Shown: positions 7,163-16,148 of the stretch, in pieces
Numbering within the stretch: position 1 is the stretch's first letter
How the letters are laid out: each line of letters begins with the position of its first letter
Assembly (NCBI GenBank): GCA_964496595.1
Contig: CAZCAI010000086.1
Span: 1 to 20,882, forward strand
From: JAAAOZ01 sp964496595
GTDB lineage: Bacteria > Chloroflexota > Anaerolineae > B4-G1 > SLSP01
Length of the DNA stretch: 20,882 nt
Reading direction: 5' to 3'
Notes under the pieces: model-generated
What the model saw: only the letters and a program-made list of their open reading frames with translations
Databases searched by the model: none
What the model was told of the DNA's origin: nothing
Program-made: the position numbers and the translations under genes

Positions 7163-8998
7163 TTATAGCGGGAAGAACCACGGCAGGAGCACCAGGCTCA
7201 CCGCCATAATGATCACCTCCAGCAGCAGGCCGACCTTCAGATAGTCGGTGAAGCGATAGCCGCCGGGAGCCATCACGAGTGTGTTGTTGGGCGAGGCGAT
7301 GGGCGTGGCGAAGGCGGTGGAGGCCGCCACTGCCACCGCCATCAGGCAGGCGCGCGGGCTGACGCCCAAATTGACGGCGGTCTGGTAGGCGATGGGCGCC
7401 ATCAGCACCGTCGTCGCGGTGTTGGAGATGAATTGGCTGAAGATCGAGGTCAGTGCGAAGAGGGCGCCCATCGAAGCGACCGGCCCCCACATCCCCAGGG
7501 TGTTGGTCAGCGTCTCCGCGATGAAGTTGATGCCGCCCGTCTTCTGCAGCGCGACGGCCAGCGGCAACATCCCCGCCTGGAGCATCAGGCTCTGCCAGTT
7601 GATGGCCTTGTAGGCCTGCTCCACCGAGAGGCAGCCGGTGACGATCAGCGCGGCGGCGGTCAGGAAGACCGCCGTCACCGCCGGCAGGATCTCGGTCACC
7701 AGCAGAAAGAGCATTCCCAAGATGATGACCGCCGCGAGCACCGCGTGGCTGGTCGAGTATCGAGCTGTGAGCAGCTCCTTCGGCTGCCCGACGATGACGA
7801 AATCCCCGTTGGATTGTTGCAGGTCCAAAATCTGCTCCCATGTTCCCAGGACTAAGAGCGTATCGCCGAAGCGCAACTTCGTGGCGGCGGGATCGCCATC
7901 TAACCGTTTGCCCAACCGCCGCAGGGAGAGCACCGTCAGCCCATAGCGATCGCGGAAGCGCACCTCTTGCAGCGTGCGTCCCAGGAGGCGGGAGCGGGGC
8001 GGGAGTAACAACTCTACCATGCCGATTTCGTGGGAGAGAATGCGTCCCTCCTCTGAGGATTGAATCCCCAGCCGTTCGCGATGGGCCATGTGGGTGACCT
8101 GTTCCGGCGTGCCCTGGATGTGGAGGATGGCGTTACGGCGCACCACGGTCTGTGGCGTGACGGGGTGCGCGGGGAGCGGCGCTTGCTCGCGGTCGGGCCA
8201 ATACTGAATCTCGACGACGGTGACGTGATATTTGGCGCGTAGATGGGCCTCGGCTAAGGTTTTGCCGATGAGCGCGGAGCCGCGTCGCACGCGCACTTGG
8301 AAGAGATTATCGGTCAATTGATAATCTTCCGCCAGTTCATCCAAAGAAAGGGTGGCTACGCGCGGGCGCTGCTGATCCCCGGAGACGCGGGGATGGAGCA
8401 GATGACGTCCCACTACTAGAATGAAGGCGACGCCAATTGTCAGCACGATCAGGCCGATGGGTGTGAAGGAGAAGAAGGCAAACGGGGCCATCCCATGCGA
8501 GACCAATTCGTCGCTGACGATGAGGTTGGGCGCGGTGCCGATGATGGTCAGCATCCCCCCGATGAGCGAGGCGAAGGCCAGCGGGATCAGTAGACGGGAG
8601 GGGTTGACGCGCGCTTCCCACGCGATGCTCATCACCACCGGGATCAAGACCGCCGTCGCGCCCACGGAACTCATAAAGGCGGAGAGCAGGGCCACCGTGA
8701 TCATCGTAATCACCAAAATGCCCGTCTCGTTGGAGCCGGTGAGGCGCATCATCCCGCGGCCGATGGCGTGGGCCAGACCTGTCTGATAGACCGCTCCGCC
8801 AACGACGAACAGCCCGGCGACCATCACCAGCGCGGGATTTGAGAATCCTGCCAGCGCCTCGTCGGGCGTCACCAGGCCGGTGAGCATCAGCGTGACCAGG
8901 AGCAGGAACGCCACCAGATCCGAGCGCATCCGATCGCTTACAAACAAGCCGATGGTGATGAGGATCAGGCCAAAGGTCAGCAGCATCTCGTGGTTCAT
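7163..8998 (-). CDS. SLC13/DASS-family permease with two TrkA-C domains
   Basis: This 611-aa polytopic inner-membrane transporter resembles E. coli YfbS and the algal SAC1/SLT type in length and order. N-terminal TMs (5-200) carry the GTAPN motif (154-158). Two RCK_C/TrkA-C domains follow (about 220-305 and 320-405). C-terminal TMs (415-611) carry SNTATT (525-530) and SPNN (569-572). The family moves sulfate, dicarboxylates or similar anions, often with Na+; TrkA-C domains sense small ligands. The substrate cannot be read from the sequence. The chosen ATG at 8998 has AAGGA about 9 nt upstream. The frame continues 61 codons further, but that extension crosses a repeat and the likely promoter, so I reject it. 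The gene is single and convergent with the ABC operon. Confidence 0.88.
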   Translation of the reverse strand: MNHEMLLTFGLILITIGLFVSDRMRSDLVAFLLLVTLMLTGLVTPDEALAGFSNPALVMVAGLFVVGGAVYQTGLAHAIGRGMMRLTGSNETGILVITMITVALLSAFMSSVGATAVLIPVVMSIAWEARVNPSRLLIPLAFASLIGGMLTIIGTAPNLIVSDELVSHGMAPFAFFSFTPIGLIVLTIGVAFILVVGRHLLHPRVSGDQQRPRVATLSLDELAEDYQLTDNLFQVRVRRGSALIGKTLAEAHLRAKYHVTVVEIQYWPDREQAPLPAHPVTPQTVVRRNAILHIQGTPEQVTHMAHRERLGIQSSEEGRILSHEIGMVELLLPPRSRLLGRTLQEVRFRDRYGLTVLSLRRLGKRLDGDPAATKLRFGDTLLVLGTWEQILDLQQSNGDFVIVGQPKELLTARYSTSHAVLAAVIILGMLFLLVTEILPAVTAVFLTAAALIVTGCLSVEQAYKAINWQSLMLQAGMLPLAVALQKTGGINFIAETLTNTLGMWGPVASMGALFALTSIFSQFISNTATTVLMAPIAYQTAVNLGVSPRACLMAVAVAASTAFATPIASPNNTLVMAPGGYRFTDYLKVGLLLEVIIMAVSLVLLPWFFPL

Positions 8999-9021
8999 AG
9001 GTTGTGTTCCTTGTGTTGGTG

Positions 9022-9065
9022 TTAAGGGTTGAGAATTAAGGGTTAAAGATGACGGATGACGAATG
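9022..9065. repeat. Short direct repeats in the leader of the SLC13-type gene
   Basis: TTAAGGGTT occurs at 9022-9030 and 9036-9044. It is followed by ATGACGGATGACGAATG, itself a near-repeat. The stretch lies between the start codon and the candidate promoter of the minus-strand gene, so it would form part of the mRNA leader. Confidence 0.5.
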
Positions 9066-9110
9066 TTATGGCATCTCGTCTCTATCCTGCGGATATCGTA
9101 AAATGTTACC

Positions 9111-9138
9111 ATTATACCTTTCTCCAGAAAATCTCCAA
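9111..9138 (-). promoter_or_regulatory. Candidate promoter of the SLC13-type permease gene
   Basis: On the minus strand TTGGAG (9138-9133) is 16 bp from a perfect TATAAT (9116-9111). Transcription would start near 9104 and give a leader of about 105 nt containing the short repeats at 9022-9065. Confidence 0.55.
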
Positions 9139-9167
9139 ATAATTCCAGCAACTTTATAAAATATAAA

Positions 9168-9202
9168 ATCTGAACACACACAGGTTTTACTTGTGTTCAG
9201 AT
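9168..9202. repeat. Perfect 11-bp inverted repeat upstream of the SLC13-type promoter
   Basis: ATCTGAACACA (9168-9178) and TGTGTTCAGAT (9192-9202) are exact reverse complements around a 13-nt spacer, about 30 bp upstream of the candidate -35. It could be a regulator site or a hairpin. Its TGAACA/TGTTCA core also occurs in the 170-186 palindrome, but with different spacing. Confidence 0.5.
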
Positions 9203-9215
9203 ATGTAATGGTTAC

Positions 9216-9334
9216 TGTCTCAAAGTCTTCGCCACCTGGCCCCCTGGCTCCAAGGGGATTGCTAATCCCCGCCTAACCGCCGGATTTAGCAATCGGGCGA
9301 GAGCCTGGCACGACATGGCGAATACTTTGAGACA
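9216..9334. repeat. 119-bp element with 19-bp terminal inverted repeats enclosing a hairpin pair
   Basis: The ends 9216-9234 and 9316-9334 are inverted repeats matching at 18 of 19 positions. Inside are two hairpins: GGGGATT-GCTA-ATCCCC (9254-9270) and CCGGATT-TAGC-AATCGGG (9280-9297). Their loops are complementary. It has no coding capacity. It resembles a miniature palindromic mobile element, but no clear target-site duplication is seen. The inner part is related, on the opposite strand, to the repeats at 20423 and 20655. Confidence 0.65.
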
Positions 9335-9586
9335 CAAGCCGTAATGAAATGGAGCGCTGGTTATACTACAACAAACGCCGGGCAAACGGAGCGGAGCAGT
9401 TAGTTGCTTTTTAATCTATCTCGATTTATACTATTAACATCTAAGGTACCGAATGGATGAAAGCGCTCATCATTTTCCTCACGAGCAAATGGCTCGTCGC
9501 TTTAATCCATTGATTGCGCAATGACGGCACAATGGCAGCGCGATCATGTGCAAACCATCCCATGGTATTGAAGGAGAATGAATTCC
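9335..9586 (+). promoter_or_regulatory. Leader region and candidate promoter of the TPR-kinase operon
   Basis: TTGCTT (9404-9409) and TATACT (9427-9432) are 17 bp apart, predicting a start near 9439 and a leader of about 145 nt. The leader contains a small perfect hairpin, ACGAGC/GCTCGT (9481-9497). It also has ACCAT-CCC-ATGGT (9554-9566) just ahead of the ribosome site AAGGAG (9571-9576). No small gene is supported here. Confidence 0.45.
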
Positions 9587-11023
9587 ATGGACTTAAATCC
9601 AAATGACCGCCCGGAAGGACTAGATCCAGAGTCATCTGAGGTTTCGGAGGAGGGTTGGGATGATCTTCTCTCCGCCCTCGATTACTCGGAATCTGAGAGC
9701 GAACAGAAAGAGACATCCTTTCTCCAGAAGCTTCTTGGCCGTTTTCGAGGGGAAAAAGCGCCGGCAGCCGCTGAGGAAGAGAAAGGGTCAAAGAAGAAAT
9801 CCAGGCGCAAAGGAGCGGGGCTAACCCAAGGCCAGAAGTTGATCTTAGGCGTGTTGGCCTTCCTGGTCGTCGTCGTCTACGCCGGGTTCATTGGGCTGTT
9901 GTGGATGTCGCGCTCTGGGCCTGCCGCCCCGAAGCCGACGGAGAGCGCCACGCTGCCGATAGTCAACGCGGTGGGGGCGACGCAGACGACCACGGCCACG
10001 CAGATTCCCGGTGCGGACGAGGCCGAGGTCGAAGTCGAAGTTGAAGCGACGCCGCGTCCTACTAAGACGTCCACCCCGCCGCCCAGCCCGACGCCCACGC
10101 CCATATCCGCCCCACCGACGCAGTTCGATACAGAGATTGTGAACAATCCCAATGACGTTGACGTGCGTATCCAGCGGGGCAATGTCTATTTAGAGTCAGA
10201 CGCCTATCGCGCGGCGCTCGCCGATTTCGAGCACGCGCAATCTTTGGAGAAGGAACGGCCCGAAATCTACATCGGTCTGGGACACGCCTACTTCGCACTT
10301 CGCCGCTGGAATGATGCAATCGACGCTTTCCAAACCGCCGTTTCGTTTGAGCACACCTTGCCGGAACCGCACTTCGAGACGGGGATGATCTATTATTATC
10401 AGGGGCAATACGAGAAAGCTGTGGATGCCTTCGATTGGGCGGCGGAGTTATACTATCAAGAGGCGCTTCAGATCTACGAAGAGACGCAGGAGATCGCGCC
10501 TTCGTACGTCCATGCGGAGTCGTGGCTGGCTATTGCTTTGGCGCGCCTGGATCGGGTCGATGAGGGACAGCAGGCCATCAGCCGGACGATGACGCTCAGT
10601 CCCACAATGCCGGCGACCGGCCTCCCGGAGCAGCCCATTGTCTATATCGCGCGCTCGTGGGTGCGCCGCCGCCAATCGCCGCCCGCCATCGAAGCGGCTC
10701 ACGGAGATCTGCTCTACGCGCGGGAGTTGGCGCCCTATAATTTCGAGGTTCTGAACGCGCTGGCCCGCTTCTACGCCGATCATATCCCTGAGCGGTGGGG
10801 GGAAGCCGAACAGATCGCGCAATATGCGGTCAGTTGGGCGGAGAGCGATATCGATAAAGCGCGTACGCTGCATACCCTGGGACGTGTCTACATCGTGCAG
10901 GGGCGTATCGAGGAAGCAAAACAACCTCTCTCCCGCGCCGCCGATTTAGCCGCGTCGGGAGGGAAGGTAGCTTATAAGGAATTATCGGATGATATGGATA
11001 AGGTGTGGTTGGGTAATCCGTAA
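9587..11023 (+). CDS. Membrane-anchored TPR-repeat protein
   Basis: This protein of 478 aa has an acidic then basic cytoplasmic N-terminus (about 1-80), one TM (about 84-107) and a Glu/Val and Pro/Thr-rich linker (about 143-177, including PSPTPTPIS). An extracytoplasmic C-terminal half carries TPR-like helical repeats (about 185-295 and 380-460, for example DAYRAALADFEHAQSLEKE and RWNDAIDAFQTAVSFEH). TPRs are protein-interaction scaffolds; no enzymatic motif is present. I chose the ATG at 9587, 10 nt from AAGGAG (9571-9576). The in-frame ATG at 9578 is only 1 nt from that site. It is the first of three co-directional genes, 36 bp ahead of the first kinase, so it may assemble or sense something for those kinases (inference). 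Confidence 0.8.
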   Translation: MDLNPNDRPEGLDPESSEVSEEGWDDLLSALDYSESESEQKETSFLQKLLGRFRGEKAPAAAEEEKGSKKKSRRKGAGLTQGQKLILGVLAFLVVVVYAGFIGLLWMSRSGPAAPKPTESATLPIVNAVGATQTTTATQIPGADEAEVEVEVEATPRPTKTSTPPPSPTPTPISAPPTQFDTEIVNNPNDVDVRIQRGNVYLESDAYRAALADFEHAQSLEKERPEIYIGLGHAYFALRRWNDAIDAFQTAVSFEHTLPEPHFETGMIYYYQGQYEKAVDAFDWAAELYYQEALQIYEETQEIAPSYVHAESWLAIALARLDRVDEGQQAISRTMTLSPTMPATGLPEQPIVYIARSWVRRRQSPPAIEAAHGDLLYARELAPYNFEVLNALARFYADHIPERWGEAEQIAQYAVSWAESDIDKARTLHTLGRVYIVQGRIEEAKQPLSRAADLAASGGKVAYKELSDDMDKVWLGNP

Positions 11024-11059
11024 GAATAAGTCGCCCCTTTGCTAATTTAGGAGCCAGCG

Positions 11060-13558
11060 GTGAATGAATTAAAAAAGATGCCGGCGTCGGTCGATTATAT
11101 CCACGACATGCAAGAAGGTTATCTCCACACGCTGATTATGGTTACGTGGAGCATTCCCATCATTGGCATTCTCACGTTGACCACAGCGGCGCCTCGATTT
11201 GGCGATTTCAGCACAATTCACTACTGGGCCTTCACGCCCTTTGTCGTCATTGCCGCCTTCAACTGGTTGGCCGAGTATCTGTTGCATAAGAAAGAAAGAT
11301 ATATTTGGGCGGTCTACGTTTATCTCTCCGGCTTCGTCGTTGCGATGTTGTTCTTTATGCTTGGCGGGGACAGGACGATGGGCGGCACGGCGTTTCGCGA
11401 AAGCGCCCCCTTCATCCTGACCCTGATCGCTTCGACGGCGGGCATCTTCCTGCCGCCGGCCTCCGCGTTGTTCTTCACCGCAATCGCCTTTGTCCTCACC
11501 ATTCCCGTCGCGCTGCTGGTGCAGGTGAACGGCTATACCCTCGTGCTGGCGTTGCTCTTGGCTGCTGCCTCTACCGGGATCGCCAATCTCACCGCCGGCA
11601 GCCTGTATAAAACTGCCATCCTATCCGCCGAAAGCTACATTCAGATGCGGCGGCGCGTGGATGAGTTCTGGCAGAACAAGGAGGAGTTGAGCAAGGCCTT
11701 AGAAGAGCGGAAGTGGCTCTATCAGGAGCTGGAGACGACCAATCGCGCGCTGGGGACCAGCAACAAGGTGGGCCAACAGATTACCTCGATCCTCAAGATC
11801 GATATTTTGCTCTCTGAGGTCGTGAATCTGATTCAGGAGAACTTCGGGTACTACTTTGTCGGCGTGTGGCGGCCCCACGAGCTGGATGATACGCTCGTCC
11901 TGCAGGCGGGGATCCGGACGGCCTATGAGCGCCTCGAACGCCGGCGATTGGAAGGGCTGCACATCCCGATTTCCTCTGCCAGCATCATCGTCAGTGTCTT
12001 CCAAAGCGGCGATGTCCGCACCGTGAACGATGTCCATAATGTCCCCGACTACTTTTCAATTGCCGAATTGCCTCACACGCGCTCCTCGTTGGCGCTGCCC
12101 CTGCAAATCGGTAAGCAGACCCTGGGCGTGTTGGATATTCAATCCCAGATCATCGCCGCCTTCAACGAGGACGACCGCTCGGTGATGCAGGCGCTGGCCA
12201 ACCAATTAGCCGTCGCCATTCGCAACGCCGAATTGTACACTGCCGAGCAAAGCCGCCGTCAACTGGCCGAGTCGCTCGTGCAGACCGGGCGCGTGCTTTC
12301 CAGCAGCTTGGATCTGCGCGAGGTGCCCGCTCGTATCCTGGAAGAGTTAGCCGACGTCGTACCCTATGGACGCGGCTCCGTGATGATCCAGGAGGGCGAC
12401 GCGCTGCGCAGTATTGCGCAACGCGGTTTCCCCCTCAGCCACCAGAACGAGGGCGTCACCGTCTTCATCCGCAAGGGCGATGTCTTCGATAAAATGGCCA
12501 GCACTCACGAGCCGCTCATCATCAAGGATACGCTAGAAGACCCGCGTTTCCAACAGCTTCATGATCTGGAGCGGCATCACTCGTGGATGGGCGTCCCGCT
12601 CATCGCCAAGGATCGAGTCGTCGGTATGATTTCGCTAACGCGCCAGGAGGTCAACGCCTTCTCCTCCGAGGATGCTCAGTTGGTCTTGGCCTTTGCCGGC
12701 CAGGCCGCCATCGCCCTGGAGAACGCCCATCTCTACGAGGAGATCCGCGAATTCAACGAGGAACTGGAGTTGCGCGTGCGGGCGCGCACCGAGGAACTTA
12801 ATCACGCGTACAAGACGCTGGAGAAGATGGATCAGAACAAGTCCGATTTCATCCGCGTGGTGGCGCACGAGCTGCGCACGCCGCTGACTGTCATCAAAGG
12901 CTACAGCCAGATGCTCAAGAATTTGGCCGGCAGCGACACGACCGATCCCTTCCTCCACGGTATCGTCAACGGCACCGAGCGTATGCACGGGATTGTCAAC
13001 AGTATGTTGGATGTGGCGATGATCGACAATCAGGCGCTCAATATGACCAAGCGCCTCATAGAAATCCGGGATGAATATGATCCGGTCTGTAGCTCCTTCG
13101 ATGCGGCTCTGAAGGAACGGCAGATTACGTTGATCACGGAGGGCATCTCGGATTTGCCTAAGATCAAAGCGGATGGCGGCTTGATCCAGAAGGTGTTGCG
13201 CAACGTTATCGGCAACGCGATCAAGTACACGCCCGACGGCGGCGAGATCCGCGTCGCCGGTCAAGTCATCCAGATCGAGGATGAAGCGCCCATCGTCGAA
13301 ATCACCGTTGCGGACACCGGCATCGGCATCGATCCTGAATATCAGGAGTTGATCTTCGAGAAATTCTATCAGATGGGTGAAGTGGCCGTGCATTCCTCCG
13401 GGCGCACCCGATTCAAGGGCGGCGGCCCCGGCCTGGGATTGGCGATTGCGCGCGGGATCGTCCAGGCGCACGGCGGACGCATCTGGGTGGAAAGTCCCGG
13501 CCACGATGAGCAGACCTACCCCGGCAGCAAATTCTATATCTGGCTGCCGGTAGAGTAA
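11060..13558 (+). CDS. Membrane sensor histidine kinase, TM-GAF-GAF-HisKA-HATPase
   Basis: This 832-aa kinase has a hydrophobic N-terminal region (about 20-190, five or six TMs), a linker helix and a first GAF domain (about 235-390, ending ANQLAVAIRNAELY). A second GAF domain (about 405-560) ends AGQAAIALENAHLY, followed by a short coiled coil. The HisKA domain has phospho-acceptor His603 in AHELRTPL. The HATPase domain has N-box Asn719 (GNAIKYT), G1 DTGIGI (752-757) and G2 GGGPGLGLAIA. All catalytic motifs are intact. GAF domains can bind small molecules or chromophores, but no bilin-type Cys is evident. The GTG start is 6 nt after AGGAG (11049-11053). No response regulator is adjacent, so the partner must be elsewhere. 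Confidence 0.92.
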   Translation: MNELKKMPASVDYIHDMQEGYLHTLIMVTWSIPIIGILTLTTAAPRFGDFSTIHYWAFTPFVVIAAFNWLAEYLLHKKERYIWAVYVYLSGFVVAMLFFMLGGDRTMGGTAFRESAPFILTLIASTAGIFLPPASALFFTAIAFVLTIPVALLVQVNGYTLVLALLLAAASTGIANLTAGSLYKTAILSAESYIQMRRRVDEFWQNKEELSKALEERKWLYQELETTNRALGTSNKVGQQITSILKIDILLSEVVNLIQENFGYYFVGVWRPHELDDTLVLQAGIRTAYERLERRRLEGLHIPISSASIIVSVFQSGDVRTVNDVHNVPDYFSIAELPHTRSSLALPLQIGKQTLGVLDIQSQIIAAFNEDDRSVMQALANQLAVAIRNAELYTAEQSRRQLAESLVQTGRVLSSSLDLREVPARILEELADVVPYGRGSVMIQEGDALRSIAQRGFPLSHQNEGVTVFIRKGDVFDKMASTHEPLIIKDTLEDPRFQQLHDLERHHSWMGVPLIAKDRVVGMISLTRQEVNAFSSEDAQLVLAFAGQAAIALENAHLYEEIREFNEELELRVRARTEELNHAYKTLEKMDQNKSDFIRVVAHELRTPLTVIKGYSQMLKNLAGSDTTDPFLHGIVNGTERMHGIVNSMLDVAMIDNQALNMTKRLIEIRDEYDPVCSSFDAALKERQITLITEGISDLPKIKADGGLIQKVLRNVIGNAIKYTPDGGEIRVAGQVIQIEDEAPIVEITVADTGIGIDPEYQELIFEKFYQMGEVAVHSSGRTRFKGGGPGLGLAIARGIVQAHGGRIWVESPGHDEQTYPGSKFYIWLPVE

Positions 13559-13582
13559 GAATGGACTGGCCCCTGACCTTCT

Positions 13583-16063
13583 ATGCTTAAGCTATCCGAC
13601 AGCGTTAAGAAAGCTACCGCTTTCGACTTGGAAGGAAAGGAATACACCGACTTCATCCTACGTCTCCGCCGCGATTATCTCCAGGAGATGTTACGGGGTA
13701 CGACGTGGTTGCTGGCCGGCCTGATGCCCATCATGCTGTTGCTCCTCCTCTCGGTCGATCCGCTGACCTTAGCCGCCTTCTGGATTTTCCTCCCCTTTAC
13801 CGGCGTGATCATCTTCGTCGCGCTGGCTCACATCTACCTGAATCAGCGCCGCGCGTACAACACGGCGGCCCATCTCTACATCGGCGGCCTGTTGACCTTT
13901 ATGTTCCTCAGCGTCATGATGGCGCCCCCAGATTGGCCCCTGCGCAATGTGCTCCCCTATATTCTGACCTTAGTCGCGTCCGCCGCCGGATTACTCCTGC
14001 CCCGCCGAGGCGCGCTGCGGATGACCGGCCTGGGGATGCTGCTCCTGCTGCCCTTCCTGCTCAGCTTCCCGGCGAATGTCCTGCCGCCCGCGCTGGTGCT
14101 GGCCGGCATCGCGGCCCTGATCGCCAGCAACACCGCCGGCAGCCTCTACGTGATGGCCCAGTACTCGACGATGAGCTATCTGCGCGCCAAGAAGCGCGCG
14201 GATGACTTCTTCCGCAATAAAGAGCAGTTGAGCAAGACGCTCAAGGAACGCGATTGGCTCAACGAACAGTTGCAGACGACGAATCGCGCGCTGGCTACCA
14301 GCATCGAGGTCGGGCATCAGATCACATCGCTGCTGAAAATCGATACGCTGCTGCCGCGCGTCGTGGATCTCATCCAGACGAGCTTCGACTACTACTTTGT
14401 GGGCATCTGGATGCCGAACGAGGACGAGACAGCGCTGGCGCTTCGTGTGGGAACCCGGATGGGTGATGAGGCGTTGGATCTGCGCATCCCGCTGGATGTA
14501 CCGAGCGTCATCGGCGATGTCTACCGCATGGGCGTCCGGCGACGCGAGAACAACGTCCATCAGGCGAGCGATTTCCTCCAGATGCGCGATCTGCCCGCTA
14601 CCCAGGCGATGATCGCACTGCCCCTGCTCGTCGGGACGCAGGCCATCGGCGTCCTGGATATCCAGAGCGAGGTTGTCGGCGCATTCGAACCAGAGGACGC
14701 CGAGGTGATGCAGGCGTTGGCCAACCAGATCGCCATCGCCGTTCGCAACGCGGAGTTATACGCTTCGGAGCAATATCGCCGCCAGTTGGCCGAATCGCTG
14801 GAGCAGACCGGGCGCGAGTTAGCCAGCAGCCTCGATCTGCGCGAGGTGCCCGCGCGCATCCTGGATCAATTGCACAAGGTGATGCCCTACGGGCGCGGAT
14901 CGGTGCTGATTCAACGCGGCGATGTGCTGAAGAGCGTGGCGCAGCGCGGCTTCCCTGCCAGCTACCAGCACACGGGCGTCACCGTCGCGCTGCGCGCGGG
15001 GGATGTCTACGAGCAGATCAGCCAGAGCCACGCGCCGCTCCTGATCGCCGACACGCGCCACGATCCCCGCTTCCAGCAGACGCCGGGGCTGGAAATGCAC
15101 CGCTCGTGGATGGGGATTCCGCTCATCACACAGGATCGCGTGATCGGCATGATTTCGCTGACGCGGCGGAAGGTCGGCGCCTTCACGCCGGAGGATGCGC
15201 GGTTGGTGCTGGCCTTCTCCGGCCAGGCGGCCATCGCCTTAGAGAACGCCAGCCTCTACGATGAGATGGAAGAGCGCGTGCGGGAACGCACCGAGGAACT
15301 GAATCAGGCGTATCAAACGCTGGAGAAGATGGACCAGAACAAGTCCGATTTTATCCGCGTCGCCGCGCACGAGTTGCGGACGCCGCTCACGGTCATCAAG
15401 GGCTACACGCAGGTGCTCGAGGCGATGGCCTCCGAGCAGCGCAAGGAGTTGGCGTCGCTGGTGCAGGGCATCCTCTCTGGGACTGAGCGCCTTCATCGCA
15501 TCGTCAACAGTATGTTGGATGTGGCGATGCTGGACAACGAGACGATGAATATGGTCAAGCGGCCTGTGGATCTAGAGCGGATCTTCATCGATGTAGAGCG
15601 AACTTTCCACCAGGCTTTGGAGGAGCGCCGGTTGGATCTGACCATCACGGGGCTTGCGGCGCTGCCGAAGATCGCTGGCGATCCGAGCTTGCTGTACAAA
15701 GTCTTCGATCACCTGGTCGGCAACGCGATCAAATATACGCCGGATGGCGGCCAAATCATCGTCGCCGGAAGCCTGGTTCGGGACGATCACGTCAAAATTG
15801 CTGTGCGCGATACCGGCATCGGCATCGACCCGGAGTATCATGACCTGATCTTCAAGAAGTTCTACCAGATGGGCCAAGTCCAATTGCACTCCTCGAGCCG
15901 CACCGACTTCAAAGGCGGCGGCCCCGGCCTGGGGCTGGCGATTGCGCGCGGCATCATCGAGGCGCACGGCGGGCGCATCTGGGTGGAAAGCGCCGGTCAC
16001 GATGAAGCAATGTGCCCCGGTAGCACCTTCCACGTGCTCCTCCCCATGGGCGCGTGCGAGTGA
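13583..16063 (+). CDS. Membrane sensor histidine kinase, tandem paralogue of the preceding gene
   Basis: This 826-aa kinase has the same architecture as its neighbour: N-terminal TMs (about 40-190), GAF1 (about 240-390), GAF2 (about 405-560), HisKA with His596 and HATPase with Asn714, DTGIGI (743-748) and GGGPGLGLA. The two proteins align nearly without gaps to about residue 560 and share long identical blocks (for example LDLREVPARIL and KMDQNKSDFIRV), so they arose by tandem duplication. The N-terminal TM region and the GAF ligand faces have diverged most, which suggests different signals for the two. The ATG has no clear ribosome site. A nine-codon frame (13561-13590) overlaps the start and may provide translational coupling. 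No response regulator is adjacent. Confidence 0.91.
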   Translation: MLKLSDSVKKATAFDLEGKEYTDFILRLRRDYLQEMLRGTTWLLAGLMPIMLLLLLSVDPLTLAAFWIFLPFTGVIIFVALAHIYLNQRRAYNTAAHLYIGGLLTFMFLSVMMAPPDWPLRNVLPYILTLVASAAGLLLPRRGALRMTGLGMLLLLPFLLSFPANVLPPALVLAGIAALIASNTAGSLYVMAQYSTMSYLRAKKRADDFFRNKEQLSKTLKERDWLNEQLQTTNRALATSIEVGHQITSLLKIDTLLPRVVDLIQTSFDYYFVGIWMPNEDETALALRVGTRMGDEALDLRIPLDVPSVIGDVYRMGVRRRENNVHQASDFLQMRDLPATQAMIALPLLVGTQAIGVLDIQSEVVGAFEPEDAEVMQALANQIAIAVRNAELYASEQYRRQLAESLEQTGRELASSLDLREVPARILDQLHKVMPYGRGSVLIQRGDVLKSVAQRGFPASYQHTGVTVALRAGDVYEQISQSHAPLLIADTRHDPRFQQTPGLEMHRSWMGIPLITQDRVIGMISLTRRKVGAFTPEDARLVLAFSGQAAIALENASLYDEMEERVRERTEELNQAYQTLEKMDQNKSDFIRVAAHELRTPLTVIKGYTQVLEAMASEQRKELASLVQGILSGTERLHRIVNSMLDVAMLDNETMNMVKRPVDLERIFIDVERTFHQALEERRLDLTITGLAALPKIAGDPSLLYKVFDHLVGNAIKYTPDGGQIIVAGSLVRDDHVKIAVRDTGIGIDPEYHDLIFKKFYQMGQVQLHSSSRTDFKGGGPGLGLAIARGIIEAHGGRIWVESAGHDEAMCPGSTFHVLLPMGACE

Positions 16064-16070
16064 GACGATC

Positions 16071-16097
16071 AGCCCCGAAGGAACTACCTTCGGGGCT
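16071..16097. terminator. Strong hairpin terminator after the kinase operon
   Basis: AGCCCCGAAGG (16071-16081) and CCTTCGGGGCT (16087-16097) form a perfect 11-bp GC-rich stem with loop AACTA, 7 bp after the second kinase stop. The U-tract is weak on both strands. It lies between convergent genes and could act in both directions. Confidence 0.65.
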
Positions 16098-16148
16098 AAG
16101 CCTTGCCTCTTCGCGGTGAAATCGAATACTATACCTCCAGCCCCTCCG

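Noticed and set aside
8999..9181. 61-codon N-terminal extension of the SLC13-type permease
   Set aside because: It runs over the candidate -10/-35 and a simple repeat. The ATG at 8998 has a ribosome site and begins directly with the family's first membrane helix.
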